From Branchiostoma floridae (lineage: Eukaryota; Chordata; Leptocardii; Amphioxiformes; Branchiostomatidae), in the NCBI RefSeq assembly GCF_000003815.2, contig NC_049986.1, positions 9,177,105 through 9,241,104 on the forward strand: a stretch of DNA of 64,000 bases, in the 5' to 3' direction. The notes under the pieces were generated by a model that saw only the letters and a list, made by a program, of their open reading frames with translations, searched no databases and was not told where the DNA came from. Shown one piece after another: positions 33,901 to 44,699 of this stretch. How positions within the stretch are numbered: the first letter of the stretch is position 1; every line of letters starts with the position of its first letter. The position numbers and the translations under genes are program-made.

Positions 33901-35963
33901 GCCAGTCATAACCTGTCACAAAGTGGAGGCTGACCAATCGTGTGTGGTGGCTTTTCTTGGTGAAGTTAGTGAGCTAGTTGCCTGTACCATGTGAAAACAA
34001 ACAACAAACAAACAGGAAGTACAATGTTAGCTTAGCTAGGTTAGGCTAGATTTGGCAACATTGTCATGACAAAGGCTAGCTTTGTAGCAATGTGCTAGTC
34101 TATAGTGCACAGTGCCTATCATGCTAAAATATAAGATTCCTAAATGTACATGTAGTATAGACCAAAACTTTTAAGTTGTTTAAAACTCTAAGTTCAAACA
34201 ACAAGATGAGCACAAAGACAAAGAAATAGTATCAGTCATTTGAGATAGAATACTGTCTATTTCACTGAATTTATTGAGTTTTGAGACAGCAATGACTAAT
34301 GACATTTTACAGAAATTTTATCTATTTCTAACACTATTCTCTCCCTTTATTGAAGAGGAGGCCTTTGTCGGTTTCAAGGAGAACCAGATCCGATTCCCCC
34401 CCACCTACAAGTTTGACTTGAACACGGACCATTATGACACCTCCCCGAAGCTCAGGGTCCCCTCATATACAGTGAGTATCCTTTACACACTTGGAATGTC
34501 CCCCTTGCTTTTCTTAACCCCATGTATTAGTGGATTCTTCCATTGACCCCATGACCAGGAAAGTCTATCAGTATGTGAAAATGAATAATTTGAAAGCAAA
34601 GATTTTCTACACTCCTTTTTCCTAGGATCGAGTGTTGTACAAGTGTAAGAAGCCAGGAGACATCACAGCACTAAATTACAGTAACGTGCCAAGTATCAAG
34701 ATTTCGGACCACAGGCCTGTCTACGCTGTGTTTGAGGTCAAGATCAGGCCTGGGAGAGACACGTGAGTAAAACATACAGCTTTTCTTTTAGATGAAATAG
34801 TCAGAAATAAATCACACTGATAAGCTGCATGTATTGAAAGATATGGCACTTCAACATGTGGTGCAATGGTCCTGTCCTTAGTGCTGAAAAGTTGGTATTT
34901 AGAAAGTCCACCACTGGCTATTGGTTTTAACATATAGACACAAAGCACTGTCCTTAGTGCTGAAAATTTTGTGTTTTGAAAAAATATATCATTGGAATCA
35001 TCATTTTTCCTAATTGTGACAATTTTGTATTCTAGTATCCCCTTGGCTGCAGGACAGTTTGATCGGGAAGTTTATATTGAAGGTAAGGATATTACTACTT
35101 ATAAGAAGTCCTTACATTGCAACATTTTCTTTCTTAAATAATCTCAAACAGTACAAAGCCTACAAAATATCTTAAGGTTTGTTTCTTTACCAAAATTGCT
35201 AAAAAGTCACCCCCATGTTTGACTCAATAACAGAACTTTGTGAGATGCTTTGATTTTGGTGGATTTTTAAAGACAAATTAAAAATGATATTTTGTGCTAT
35301 GTAATTTGAAGGAAGAAGTCATAGGTTTTGTAGAAGTTGTTCAGAAAACCTTACGTAAACATACATGCACCTGTTAAGCATGATTTATGTTTGTATATGT
35401 CCCATCATATGCACTATGACATTTCTTATCATTATATAAAGCCTTTCAGTGACCTTTAAGTGTTATTATGAGGGCTGCCCTAAACCTTTACTCAATCCAA
35501 CTCAATTTGCATGTCTGTTCTTAAACTATGTATAGACGTGTCCATGATTGCATTCAAGTTGATTTGATTTTATGGATTATGGATGACATTCAAGGAATCC
35601 CAAAATTGATGCTAAAAGCACATAGGTATAGAATGGTATATAGAGTAATAGATTCTTCATTTTTGTTCTGTTTCCTTGGAATTAGCTTAATGGCATATAT
35701 TTGCTCATTTTAAGCAATAGAGGAAGCATTGTCTGAGGGCATATCAAACTTGTCATATTTGATATTTCAATGCTCCGAAAATTTTTGTTGTTGCTAAAGT
35801 TGACTTAGACAACATCAAACTTTTTGCCAATTGATTTTTTTCCTTTTTTTATATGAACAATAATGGATGATTGCTTTTTTTCTTCAAAATTCCAGCCAAT
35901 AGAAGACGTGCCATGCAGGTCAACGTGGAGCGCAAACAGAGCCGCATCTGTTCCATCATGTAG
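24993..35963 (+). CDS. INPP5E: Inositol polyphosphate 5-phosphatase E, 14 exons, about 922 aa
   Basis: Coding exons: 24993-26473, 27177-27257 (tentative), 27608-27731, 28786-28883, 29625-29749, 30597-30649, 31204-31270, 31420-31524, 32133-32237, 33128-33289, 34356-34471, 34626-34762, 35036-35082, 35896-35963. Every junction keeps frame with or without the tentative exon. The start is the ATG at 24993, behind an acceptor TTACAG. Exon 1 encodes about 490 disordered Ser/Lys/Pro-rich residues. The catalytic domain shows TWNMHGEK (555-562), WFGDMNFRL (758-766), PSYTDRVLY (836-844) and SDHRPVY. FDREVYI near residue 893 matches the human ciliary targeting segment FDRELYL. The C-terminal CSIM is a CaaX box, probably farnesylated. 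The family removes the 5-phosphate from PI(4,5)P2 and PIP3 at the cilium. The exon at 32133 adds a Lys/Ser-rich insert that I do not recall in human. Human INPP5E is 644 aa; the N-terminus here is longer. Confidence 0.95.
27177..27257 (+). CDS. INPP5E: Tentative in-frame INPP5E exon
   Basis: ACAAG then G AGG TTC AGC, open for 81 nt to GTC AG then GTTAAAC. It joins both neighbours in frame and would add 27 residues ([12 protein letters not shown] and on). The polypyrimidine tract is poor, so it may be alternative or absent. Confidence 0.45.
29267..29624 (+). repeat. About 40-bp CCAAT tandem array abutting INPP5E exon at 29625
   Basis: About eight diverged units carry GGACCAATCCCTG and TGTGTTGTGATTGG. 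The last unit ends CTGTGCATGTTCTAG, which is the acceptor of the exon starting at 29625. Open frames across it (29,301-29,588) come from the repeat. Confidence 0.85.
29798..30138. mobile_element. MITE, CAGGGCTCGAA ends, 5-bp TSD GAAGA
   Basis: CAGGGCTCGAATACC and GTATTTCAAGCCCTG are inverted ends. GAAGA flanks both sides directly. The interior is packed with GTGCAGGTAA / TTACCTGCAC motifs in both orientations. It shares ends with the element at 12,682 but has a different internal motif. Confidence 0.88.
30190..30495 (-). mobile_element. tRNA-derived SINE, copy 2
   Basis: Same order as at 22,600: TAGTCCAGTGGTTAGCTGCC head, ATGAGTTCAATTTC B box and a GGGGAATTTCCCTGC body. It lies within an INPP5E intron, antisense to the gene. 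Confidence 0.78.
32390..33115 (+). repeat. 21-bp minisatellite abutting INPP5E exon at 33128
   Basis: The unit TTCC(T/C)GATAATTCCACACT(T/A)C recurs about 20 times between 32,640 and 33,080, with older variants back to 32,400. Because 21 is a multiple of 3 it yields an open frame on each strand (LLPDNST repeats on +). The array fades into the polypyrimidine tract CCTCCCTCCTTCCAG of the exon at 33128. Confidence 0.92.
33290..34355 (+). other. INPP5E intron, nothing further recognised
   Basis: AT-rich intronic sequence between the exons ending at 33289 and starting at 34356. No repeat family or alternative exon is identified. Confidence 0.5.
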
Positions 35964-36405
35964 GAACTTCAATGTGAGACCTACACACCTGTGAGAGACC
36001 AGAATTCCACATTTATAGACTGCCGCCTTTTTTTCCGTACCCTTTTCTTCAATATGTGGAACATAACCCAAGATTTTAGTCCCTTCTTACACATTCTTAT
36101 AATTACTTATTTGTGGTAGCATTTGATATAAAGTAAACAACAGAAAATGTAACTTGCCTATTGTGTACTAGTAAAACACAGCAGCTTTCTGATTGGTCAA
36201 GAAGTTTTTATTCTAATGACATCACACTTTCTGTTTATGGTCTCCCTTAGTTTTTAACACCAAGACAGCTTTAAAAAAAATTTATTCCTACATATGTGAC
36301 TGTACAACTGATTGACATAATTAATGTAAATCATAATCAGATGTAATATATAGATCAGTGTTGTATTGATATTTTACTGTACAGTGCCCTGATAATTCCC
36401 CACAA

Positions 36406-36411
36406 AATAAA
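36406..36411 (+). terminator. INPP5E: INPP5E poly(A) signal candidate
   Basis: AATAAA lies 443 nt after the stop codon. Other A-rich sites occur downstream, so the 3' end is uncertain. Confidence 0.4.
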
Positions 36412-36599
36412 AAGACCTGAAAAAATACAGAGATCTTATTTTTGTGTTGTGAAAGGAATAGAATCAATGTTAAGCGCATGATGTAAATTGTAACTAATAT
36501 TATCAAGATGTTGTTGTAGATATGTATGTAGCAAACTGATGATGTAATGTGTGAGTGCCTAAATTGTGAATAACATGCTGTAGTAATACTTAAGTCAGA

Positions 36600-38046
36600 G
36601 TGTATGGCTTTCATTTTCTATCCAAGTGGATAAGAAACTGCAGGTCATATTAACTATGCTTTTCTGTCTTTCTTGGTATCTCTATTGACAGAACAACTGA
36701 AAACAGGACTGATCATTTTACAGAGCAATTTCATGTACATTGTATTCTGCCATATTGGTGTACCAATTTGCATGTAATTGAATCAAACTTTAAGCACTGT
36801 TGGCATTTAAACATCTTCTGACATTCTCCAACCAGAGGTCAAATGTCAAAAAAGAGAATACCAGACGAATACTGTACTTAAAGTCAACAAAGTCAAAAAT
36901 GCTGTGTACGCTTGAAATTTGGTTCATTGAAATGCTAATAGGGACACCAATATGGCCGTCAGCACTACATTGATATGGAAAGATACAAGCACTCAATATT
37001 GCATTGAAAAGCCTTACTGCATGAAGTCACATAAAGATCTGATACAGAGAATACCAAAAACAGCATTTTAACTTTAAATGTGTTATTATTTCAAATCATC
37101 TCATCACTTCTTCTTATCTTCTGGTTTTATGTAATCAAAAGGATAATCATTTAGTTTTAAAATATGGAGGGACCAAATCTAGTACATGTATTGTGATTGG
37201 ATGATATTGTACAGTAGAGTGGCATACAATGTACATGGATATAAAGTTGTATTTTTGTAATAACTAATGCTAATTGTGCCTAGTGTATCTAATGTTGCAT
37301 CAAATTGTGGACCAAGACCCCATAGCCCTTTTCCATGACCAAGAATTTAGCCGAATGACTTTTGCCAAGCTTAACAAAGATTGTAACTGATACTGTATTA
37401 TGTTATGTGTGACAAAGAAAGTGGTAATTTATTCAAATGTCATTCCAAAAACATCCAGATTTGTTATAGTTGCAGACAAGCTGATGAGAAATAAGTGTGA
37501 AAGGTAGGTTTTAATATTTTGATTGTATCACTTACACCACTCCATAGTTTTGTACTTCAATATTTTATGTCAGAAAATATATTTGTAGGACGCTAACGTA
37601 TAGTTGTACCTAAATGTCCTCCTAGACTATATCTGTGTTGCTTAGAGACTTGGAGCTTTGTATAGTTTTTTCTTCCCCATTTTATCTTGTCTTTAATGCC
37701 AAAGCACAGAATATCACCTTGTGTGTAAGATTTTATGTTGCTTAATGCTATGATCTATAGTGTATGTTTAAAGACATCATTTTGGTCCCTTTCAGCTCCA
37801 AAAATGGAGTGTGTTCAAGATGGAAACTAGATGTTAGAAAATAACAAAGAATGCTGAAGATCGTACGATGTGTGAAACAGATGATTTGTTGTTTTTTCTA
37901 GGATATTGTGGGATGTACCATTTGCAAAATGTAAGGGGCAGGAGACACATTTATCAAGTCAAGCCAAGCCCAATAGTTTTAAACACAATCTTGTCAATGA
38001 TTTGAATGAAGTCAACTCTTTCAATTCTTATGTGAAATACCTTTTT
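36600..38046. other. INPP5E downstream region, no gene recognised
   Basis: AT-rich sequence, possibly including a longer 3' UTR. Short ORFs at 36,790-36,996 and 37,906-38,145 have no family features. Confidence 0.4.
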
Positions 38047-38460
38047 CTATCATACCATATTTTCTCGACTAAAGTCTGCATTTTTGACGTTTCAAGCTCC
38101 AAACGGTGCTTCAAGTTGTTGCCAAAGTTGGGGTGCATACGTTAGTTGAGGCTATTGTCCATACAAATGGGAAAGGTTTCTCGTGTGGTCGGGCACCAGA
38201 TGATCCATAAAATAATTGTAAAACGATCGTTTTTACAAATCAAAGTAATGACAGTATATAGAAGTCCATGATTCATGCAAATTGTCCCAGGGAAAGAGAA
38301 GACACAATGACTTTGAATTTATCTGGTTCAAAATGTGTTCAAGATCGGTGGAAAAGGGGTGCGTACTTAATTCAAGTATTCTTATTTTACGTTTCAATCC
38401 CACAGATTTGTCTGTGGCTTACCCCAAATCAGGGTGCGTACTTAAATCGAGAAAATACCG
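38047..38460. mobile_element. Inverted-repeat element, about 410 bp
   Basis: The left end ATATTTTCTCGACTAAAGTC and right end TACTTAAATCGAGAAAATACC are inverted. The interior has CAATCCCACAGATTTGTCTG and GGGTGCGTACTTAA. A relative is at 10,900. Confidence 0.65.
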
Positions 38461-39787
38461 CTAGTGCTTTTATTTGCCAATCTTTTCCCTTGATGGCTTT
38501 CCTTGAGATAAAATCAAGGCATTTGAATTACTGATCGTTTGACCTATTTCGTACCAAAAGGTCAATAAAATGACTGGCCCACATACACCAGACACCTTTC
38601 ACCATAGATCACTTCTGTAAACAAATGGGCGGCTAGGTTTAGTCTTAAGCTTTTGTTTGATTTGTCTGTAACGGTCACGTGATATCTATAAGCCAGCGCA
38701 AGAAAACAGGCATCAGATTTCAAAGTTCAGTGACCCCTATTTAACCTTTCCTTAAAATAGTTTTCAGTGAGTTATCTTTAAGTAATTGGTACAAACTGGT
38801 CAAATTAAGATTATCAATTTTTTTTGGGGGGGGGGGTCTATGGCGTTTAAAGGAATACACACAAACTTAATTAGCGTTCTTTTGAATAAGTAAAGGTGAT
38901 CTTTTAGCGGTTAATCTAGAAAACGCTGTGAAGTTTAAACTAATGACCAAAACCACTGCACCGCAACGCCTGCACTGTAACATCAATCAAGTTCAAGTAT
39001 AGCTTAACGTACAGGTCTTTTGTGTGCTTTTACTACAAGCCGCTGGTAGGCAATTATGCTGATTTCGGCGGCAGATGTCTTTTTACTAAAGCTTCAAAGG
39101 CACGAGTATTCTTTCTCAGTCGTATTATACTTAATGTTTTGTATTTCAAGGGGCCAGTTCAGCCTAGTCTACTCGCGTTTGCTTAGGCCGTTCAAAATAA
39201 GCAAATCCTACAAATACGTTTTTAGAGAGGCCAATGTTTGCAATGAAATCTCGATCCCCCAGGGTCTGGTAGCATTTGTTTTGACTTTTGTTTCAAAATA
39301 AGCAAGAAAGATCCTTAGTCTCATTGATGAACAATGAAAATGTGCCAACAAGCTTAAATGCATAGCCTGAGCTTTTTGCAACGAGATTAGTGCGTTAACA
39401 ACCATAACACTGCAACAAGAAGAAAATGGTCATTATGCCATGCTATTTTGTATTGAAATTCCAATTAAAGGGAAGTCTTTATTTCTATGACCCCATGTGA
39501 CAAACGTCGTACGACAGATTCACGACATTCTTGCGACAAACGCCGGTGTGTCGTACGAATTTCAAATGTGATGTCAACGATTTTTGCTAGCAGTTTTGTT
39601 AGTCTCGCTCTAAATGCTACCTCAAAAACGTAATTTTAAGATGCATGAGCTCTTCTTACGACATTCGTGGATGTGTCGTTCGACGATCGTGGACTTGTAC
39701 GAAATTTAATTGTCTTCTGACGGAAAGGTTGTTGTTAGAGTCTAGTTAAGAATCGTAGAAAAACCAAGTACGCATTTGATAGGGGCA
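38461..39787. other. No gene recognised
   Basis: Noncoding sequence with a G-run at 38,826 and an inverted block of ACGACATTC and GTCGTACG motifs at 39,500-39,705, perhaps a decayed element. Confidence 0.4.
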
Positions 39788-39994
39788 AGGCTTAGGTCCC
39801 ATTCCCGAAACAGGCCCCGGGCGGGATGTTTTCGGAAGTGAAAAATTAAAGTGTTTGCAAAGGAATATTCAGAAATTATACACCTGACTAATTCTTTTTT
39901 TCGTTCTGCGTGTTCTGTTGTCTTTCTTATCACATTTTTTGTTTCAAGAGTTTAACCCAGCGGGGCCCCGGGATAGGAATTGGGACCTAGGCCT
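39788..39994. mobile_element. MITE, AGGCYTAGGTCCCA ends
   Basis: AGGCTTAGGTCCCATTCCCG at the left pairs with TAGGAATTGGGACCTAGGCC at the right. CCCCGGGC / GGGGCCCCGGG follow inside, giving arms of about 38 nt. It is 207 bp and noncoding. Confidence 0.75.
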
Positions 39995-40202
39995 AAAGAG
40001 GTCTAGGACTCAATGCGTCCAATTGTGAAAACAGTGTACTGTATTAGCACCGCCTAATGGTACCTGGTTCCTGTCCATCCCCTCTCCAACATCAATTGAT
40101 ACTTTGAAGTGCACTTTTCACCGTTTGAAGAGGATTGTGGAGTGAGTCCTTAATGGTCATGACGTCACAGCTTTCTTTTTTAGTCCACACGTACACATGC
40201 AG

Positions 40203-40400
40203 TACTGTAAAAGTATTTAAGTTCGCGGGGATTTAATTTCGCGGTAGCGGGAAAAGGAACTTTTCGCAGTGGTTTTAAGTTTGCGGTAGCACAATGCACT
40301 ATAACAGTCTATTACTGCCATGTAAAAATGTTCGCGGTAAAGCGGCCACCGCGAAAACCGCGAACATTAGACCACCGCAAAAGTTTCTGCACTTACAGTA
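40203..40400 (+). mobile_element. Palindromic CTACTGTAAATGCA-family MITE, third copy
   Basis: TACTGTAAAAGTATTTAAGT to TTCTGCACTTACAGTA, with the same TTCGCGG / CCGCGAA interior as the copy at 24,164. Its ends are slightly diverged. Confidence 0.82.
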
Positions 40401-40893
40401 ACCGTTGGCCACGGCCAGTAATTGCAAAGAAACGCTCTCTTGGGGCCCTGACGGTAGAAATAATTTATAGCAAGCTGTATAGCTGAAAAATGCTGTGGTA
40501 CATTGATGTTTTTTGAAAATTATGGGTGTAATATTGGTATAGGTTGTGTGTTTAAAGTTTATGGCATCACAAGTGCATTTTTTCTCACAGCCTCATCCAT
40601 TGCCAACACTTATTGTAAGCATACAAGTACTATGTAGATTTTTACGGTTATTGGTATGCAGTTTGTCCCGAATGTAATATATAGAAAAAGGTTTCTTTCA
40701 ACATCCTCTGTGATACACAACAGAAGTAGCCCTCAAATGTTTGTTTTTTTCAAAAGCACGCGTGCATCATGCATTCATGCAATCACTATAGTGCTTCAGA
40801 TATTCAAGTATTCGACTGACATACTCAATGGACATTGGGGGGGGGGCATTATATAGAAGGAAAACGAAACGTATTTAGGAAAGGTCTAGTTAC

Positions 40894-41225
40894 ATGGTGA
40901 ACGTACTGACTGATAAGAATATATTACCAGCTCAAAAAGAAAAAGGAATAATCATGCCTTTAAGTGCCAACCTAAAATTAGTGTGTTCAAAAATTCGTAT
41001 TTTCCCAGAACTATCGAGTATCGTAGAGTGGAATTTGTTATCACCAAGCACAGTAGGGGCATCTTCGCTGGATAGTTTTAAAGAACACTTAGTTATATGA
41101 CACAGGTCGTTCAGTGTAATATAACCAGCTGCTGCCGCCCCGCGTGCCTGCGATGCCGGTTTGTTACGCTGAAGGGCGGTTATACTGCCTATATAGATAC
41201 AGATACGGATACAGTCATAAAGCAT
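40894..41225 (+). mobile_element. 5'-truncated LINE 3' end
   Basis: The frame ending at 41100 has FPELSSIVEWNLLSPSTV and DSFKEHL, the usual F..R...WN.LP..V...S.DSFK..L close of non-LTR reverse-transcriptase ORFs. The 3' tail GTGTAATATAACCAGCTGCT runs into an ATACAG-type repeat (AGATACAGATACGGATACAG). The same tail occurs at 61,080. Confidence 0.7.
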
Positions 41226-42079
41226 TTATGAAACTTATGAAATAGATGAAAATTTCTTCGTTTTGATAATTTTTCATACATATCTTCATCGTTCACTTAG
41301 ATATGTGTCGTTTGCCAGTTTTCATCATGCATAAACTAAATGAAAGTGACCTAAATGTGTGACAATGGATGGAATCATCATTTAGATACCCCTGTGTCTT
41401 TATTTTATAGTATAATCTAAAGAAAGGCTCTCACAAAGGTGTTGAATACTTCAATGAATAATTTAGAACGTAATTTGTCAGAAACGCGTTCAGGAGTATT
41501 CCGCCACACGCATTTGTATAGTTATCACATCTTATTACGGTTTACGATTCTGATTGGACAAATATTGAAAGAAGATCTTGTGCATTAATCGAAATTGTGT
41601 ATTCCATGCAAATATTTAGCACGTATTGGCGTTGACGATCCTGTGGTTAGGAAAGCAGGATGCAAAGGTTACTTTGCCATTCAACGTTCACGCCACCTAG
41701 ACAGACTTGATAGTTTAAACATTCCTGTGTTAGATGTTAACACTTTATCTGACATTGCTTTTGTTAACATAGTGCAGAAAGATTCACCCTTGCTAACGTC
41801 CAAAATCAATTCTTGTCATATCTCAGCAATACCTACTTGAAACCAAACGTTTTCAGAACTGATTTACAATGCATTTCAACCCGTATCTTTTCCCAGTATT
41901 TTCACCTTCATGAGCAATGTCAAGCTGTTTTTTTCTTGACGTAATTCAATTGTCCGTCACTTTTTCTGTACATCAGACGTTCCCGTTTACATATTTTCTG
42001 TTATGTCATGTATCATGTTCTGTCCAGTCCAGTTGATATAAGCCAATTAATTTGCGGGTGCGTAACTAGTGTGTACTGT

Positions 42080-42335
42080 ATGTCCACAGTGTACTGTACG
42101 TTCATTTTGTTGTAATAAAAAATGGTTATTATGGGTTCGATTCTCGGCTCCACAAGGCCCAACGTTGTGTCTCTGGGAAGCCGGGCACTTAAAACGACGT
42201 TTTCCTCATTCCACGCAGATGTAAGGAATGAGTGCATGACCTTGGTTAGGATGTCAAAGGCGGTTCAAGAAGATAGATGGGCGCCGCCTTCCAATACCGT
42301 GTCCTTGAAAATGATCAAGTGCTTTTTAGACAATT
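42080..42335 (+). mobile_element. SINE, 5' truncated
   Basis: GGGTTCGATTCTCGGCTCC is a B-box/T-arm sequence. It is followed by a body with TCTGGGAAGCCGGGCACTTA and CCTCATTCC typical of tRNA-derived SINE bodies in deuterostomes. The A-box half is not recognisable. Confidence 0.5.
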
Positions 42336-42754
42336 AAGGGCTATTTGACACCTCTCTGAGGATGAACTGAAGTGAACTAAGGGCTATGACCTTTCCTACC
42401 TTAACCTCTTCCAGAAGCGCTTGGTGTATGAAATCAACCCCTCCCCTTTCCAGAAATCTCTTTCTACTCTCTCGCCGCTTGTAAGTGACGAAAGTTTGTT
42501 GTCACTTTGTTTATATTTTTCATTACACGTGGCACCGCTTTAAGTGGAGAAAGTTTGTCGTCAGTTTGTTTGTTTATATTGCTAACCCGGTAAACCGCCT
42601 CATATCCGTACCAGGTTTGCACTGAAGAGTACAAGCTGGATATCCAGGCAGATTTATTTGATCCACTCACACCGCGGGAAGAACCCCTACTCTTTTAGAC
42701 AAGTGTGATAATTTCTTTTAATTAAGTGCTCGATATGTGGCTCTCCTCAAGTAC

Positions 42755-42957
42755 AGTATACGTACCTCCATTTAACGTCCTATCCAAGGGATGTCCCTAA
42801 CTAAAGCTAGGTACTCATTTTAACCCGAGTGAAGTGAGAAAATGTGTGTTTAGTTTCATTCTGAAGGGTACAACGTTGGAGCATATCAGAGGATTTGAAC
42901 TCAGGACCCCTGGGCTTTGAGCCAATCGCCCTACCGTTACGCTACCCGACGCCAGGA
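42755..42957 (-). mobile_element. tRNA-derived SINE with intact-looking head
   Basis: The minus strand starts GGCGTCGGGTAGCGTAACGG, then AGGGGTCC and TGAGTTCAAATCC, so A and B boxes are spaced as in a tRNA. A body with GTACCTAGCTTTAGTTAGGG and TTGGATAGGACGTTAAATGG follows. The body recurs at 4,595. Confidence 0.72.
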
Positions 42958-43324
42958 CGTCAGCTCAACGTTCAGTGGAAGCAAAGTATTAACGCGTATA
43001 CGTCACGTAATACGGCTGTCAGGGACTCGTGAGCTTTTAGGCTCAACCCAGCAAGTCAAGAAGCTTAACTTGGGTCTCCTACATTTCCTGATTCGTGATA
43101 TCAAAAACTGGTTTGCCCTGGTTTGATATAACGTCACGATACGACAGTACACGCACGTAGTTATCTTCGTCTTGGCAACACGTATGTGTGTTTCCTAGCC
43201 TCTGGGCTGTATGTGATATTTTATCTGACTTCTAGGATCACTTGGATATCCTTCTGATCAAACATTAGAATTGTGATGACGTACGCTTGCTCTTCAGAGC
43301 CGCCCGCCTAAGCCTTATGATGAA

Positions 43325-43612
43325 AAGTGAAAGTAATCTCTATCCAGTTTGACTCACTTATAGCTAATCTTCGACTGGTTGTGACAGAGAAGACATGCAC
43401 TATGTACAGTATTTACAGGCTCATTGTACCGGGGAAATTCCCCAAGAGCTCTTTTCGACAAGTACAATGAACAGTGGACCATAGCTTAAGGTCCTGTCAC
43501 TGTGACCCTTCCAAGTAGCGTGTATGTCGGGTGAGCTATACAGCCGGAATCAAACTCACAGCTTATAGTTCCAGAGGCAGGGCCGCTAGCCACTGGACTA
43601 GGGACGCACGTG
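43325..43612 (-). mobile_element. tRNA-derived SINE, copy 3
   Basis: The head TAGTCCAGTGGCTAGCGGCC, B box TGTGAGTTTGATTCC and body GGGGAATTTCCCCGGTACAA match the copies at 22,600 and 30,190. Confidence 0.8.
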
Positions 43613-44496
43613 TCCTAAGACGAAACAGTCATATCAACATATCAAAGAAAGGAACATATCAAAGAAAGGATGAAGACTATTTTTAAGATATATTGAATAT
43701 GTGTGGTCACATAGGTCCTTTGATCATGTATGAAAAGGATAGACGATATGCGTATTTCTTTTATGAAAATGATGAAAGCTTATTCTGAATATAACAAAGC
43801 CTCTAACTTCTTTCATGTCAAATTTCTTAGACGCAAGTGCGTTTCAAAGTTAACGGTTATATCTTCTAAAACACCGTGCGGAAATATAAAACGCCAGGTA
43901 AAAAGTGCACATTTAATCTTTTCATAGTCCTAGTCACAGTAATAGATATACCTCCATGAGAAATGGGGTATTGCTTTTGGGGTTTGGCTCTGTGTCTGTT
44001 TGCCTGTCTATCTGTTCTTGCATTTCCCCACATTTGTGGTCAGCAGAACAGAAGGCCTAAATGGACATGATATGCGTTTAGGTCTTGGAAAGACAAAGGT
44101 CAAGGACGTCGATTTTGAGTCCCCTGGTGGATTTAGTCAGTACTGAAGCAGATTTTCGGGGTTTGTATCGTTTTTACTGTGCATGTATTCGCCTTGATTT
44201 TGTTGATGGAAGATAGCTTTTGATGTCGCAAGTGATTTCAGGTTTGGGCCCACTAATCGCTGATTGGATTAAACGGATAGTCGTGACGTAATACCTACGT
44301 CAACAAACGAACGTCAATCGCACCAATTTCGAATGACGCACGCAAAAACACCTTCCACAAACTATTCGTCTTCTACTGGGTATGTAATTTAGGAAACAGC
44401 AATGGCAGACAATGACAAAAACATCCCCCTGTGGAATTGTGCAAGCATTTTATCCTCCGTTGTTGCCTACGTAACTTCAATGTGTACCATGCCCTA

Positions 44497-44695
44497 TACA
44501 CACATAATCTTCTTGTCTTTCAGTTTGAATATAACGGTCATAACGGTCGTTGTCTTTTCAAAGATACTGACAAGTTTGCGCTTCCAGACGTTTGATGGCA
44601 TACACACATTATCTTCTTGTCTTTTAGTTTGAATATAATGGTCATAACGGTCGTTGTCTTTTCAAAGATAACTGACAGGTTTGCGCTTGCAGATG
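44497..44695. repeat. Tandem duplication, about 112-bp period
   Basis: TTCTTGTCTTTCAGTTTGAA through GACAAGTTTGCGCTTCCAGA recurs at about 44,612 as TTCTTGTCTTTTAGTTTGAA through GACAGGTTTGCGCTTGCAGA. It overlaps a short ORF at 44,402-44,632. Confidence 0.85.
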
Positions 44696-44699
44696 ATTG

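Noticed and set aside
42875-42957. Functional tRNA gene on the minus strand
   Set aside because: A and B boxes are present but stems do not pair as a full cloverleaf and a SINE body follows.
44402-44632. 76-codon ORF MADNDKNIPLWNCAS with hydrophobic tail
   Set aside because: Good start context, but the frame runs into a tandem duplication and shows no family feature or splice partner; unresolved.
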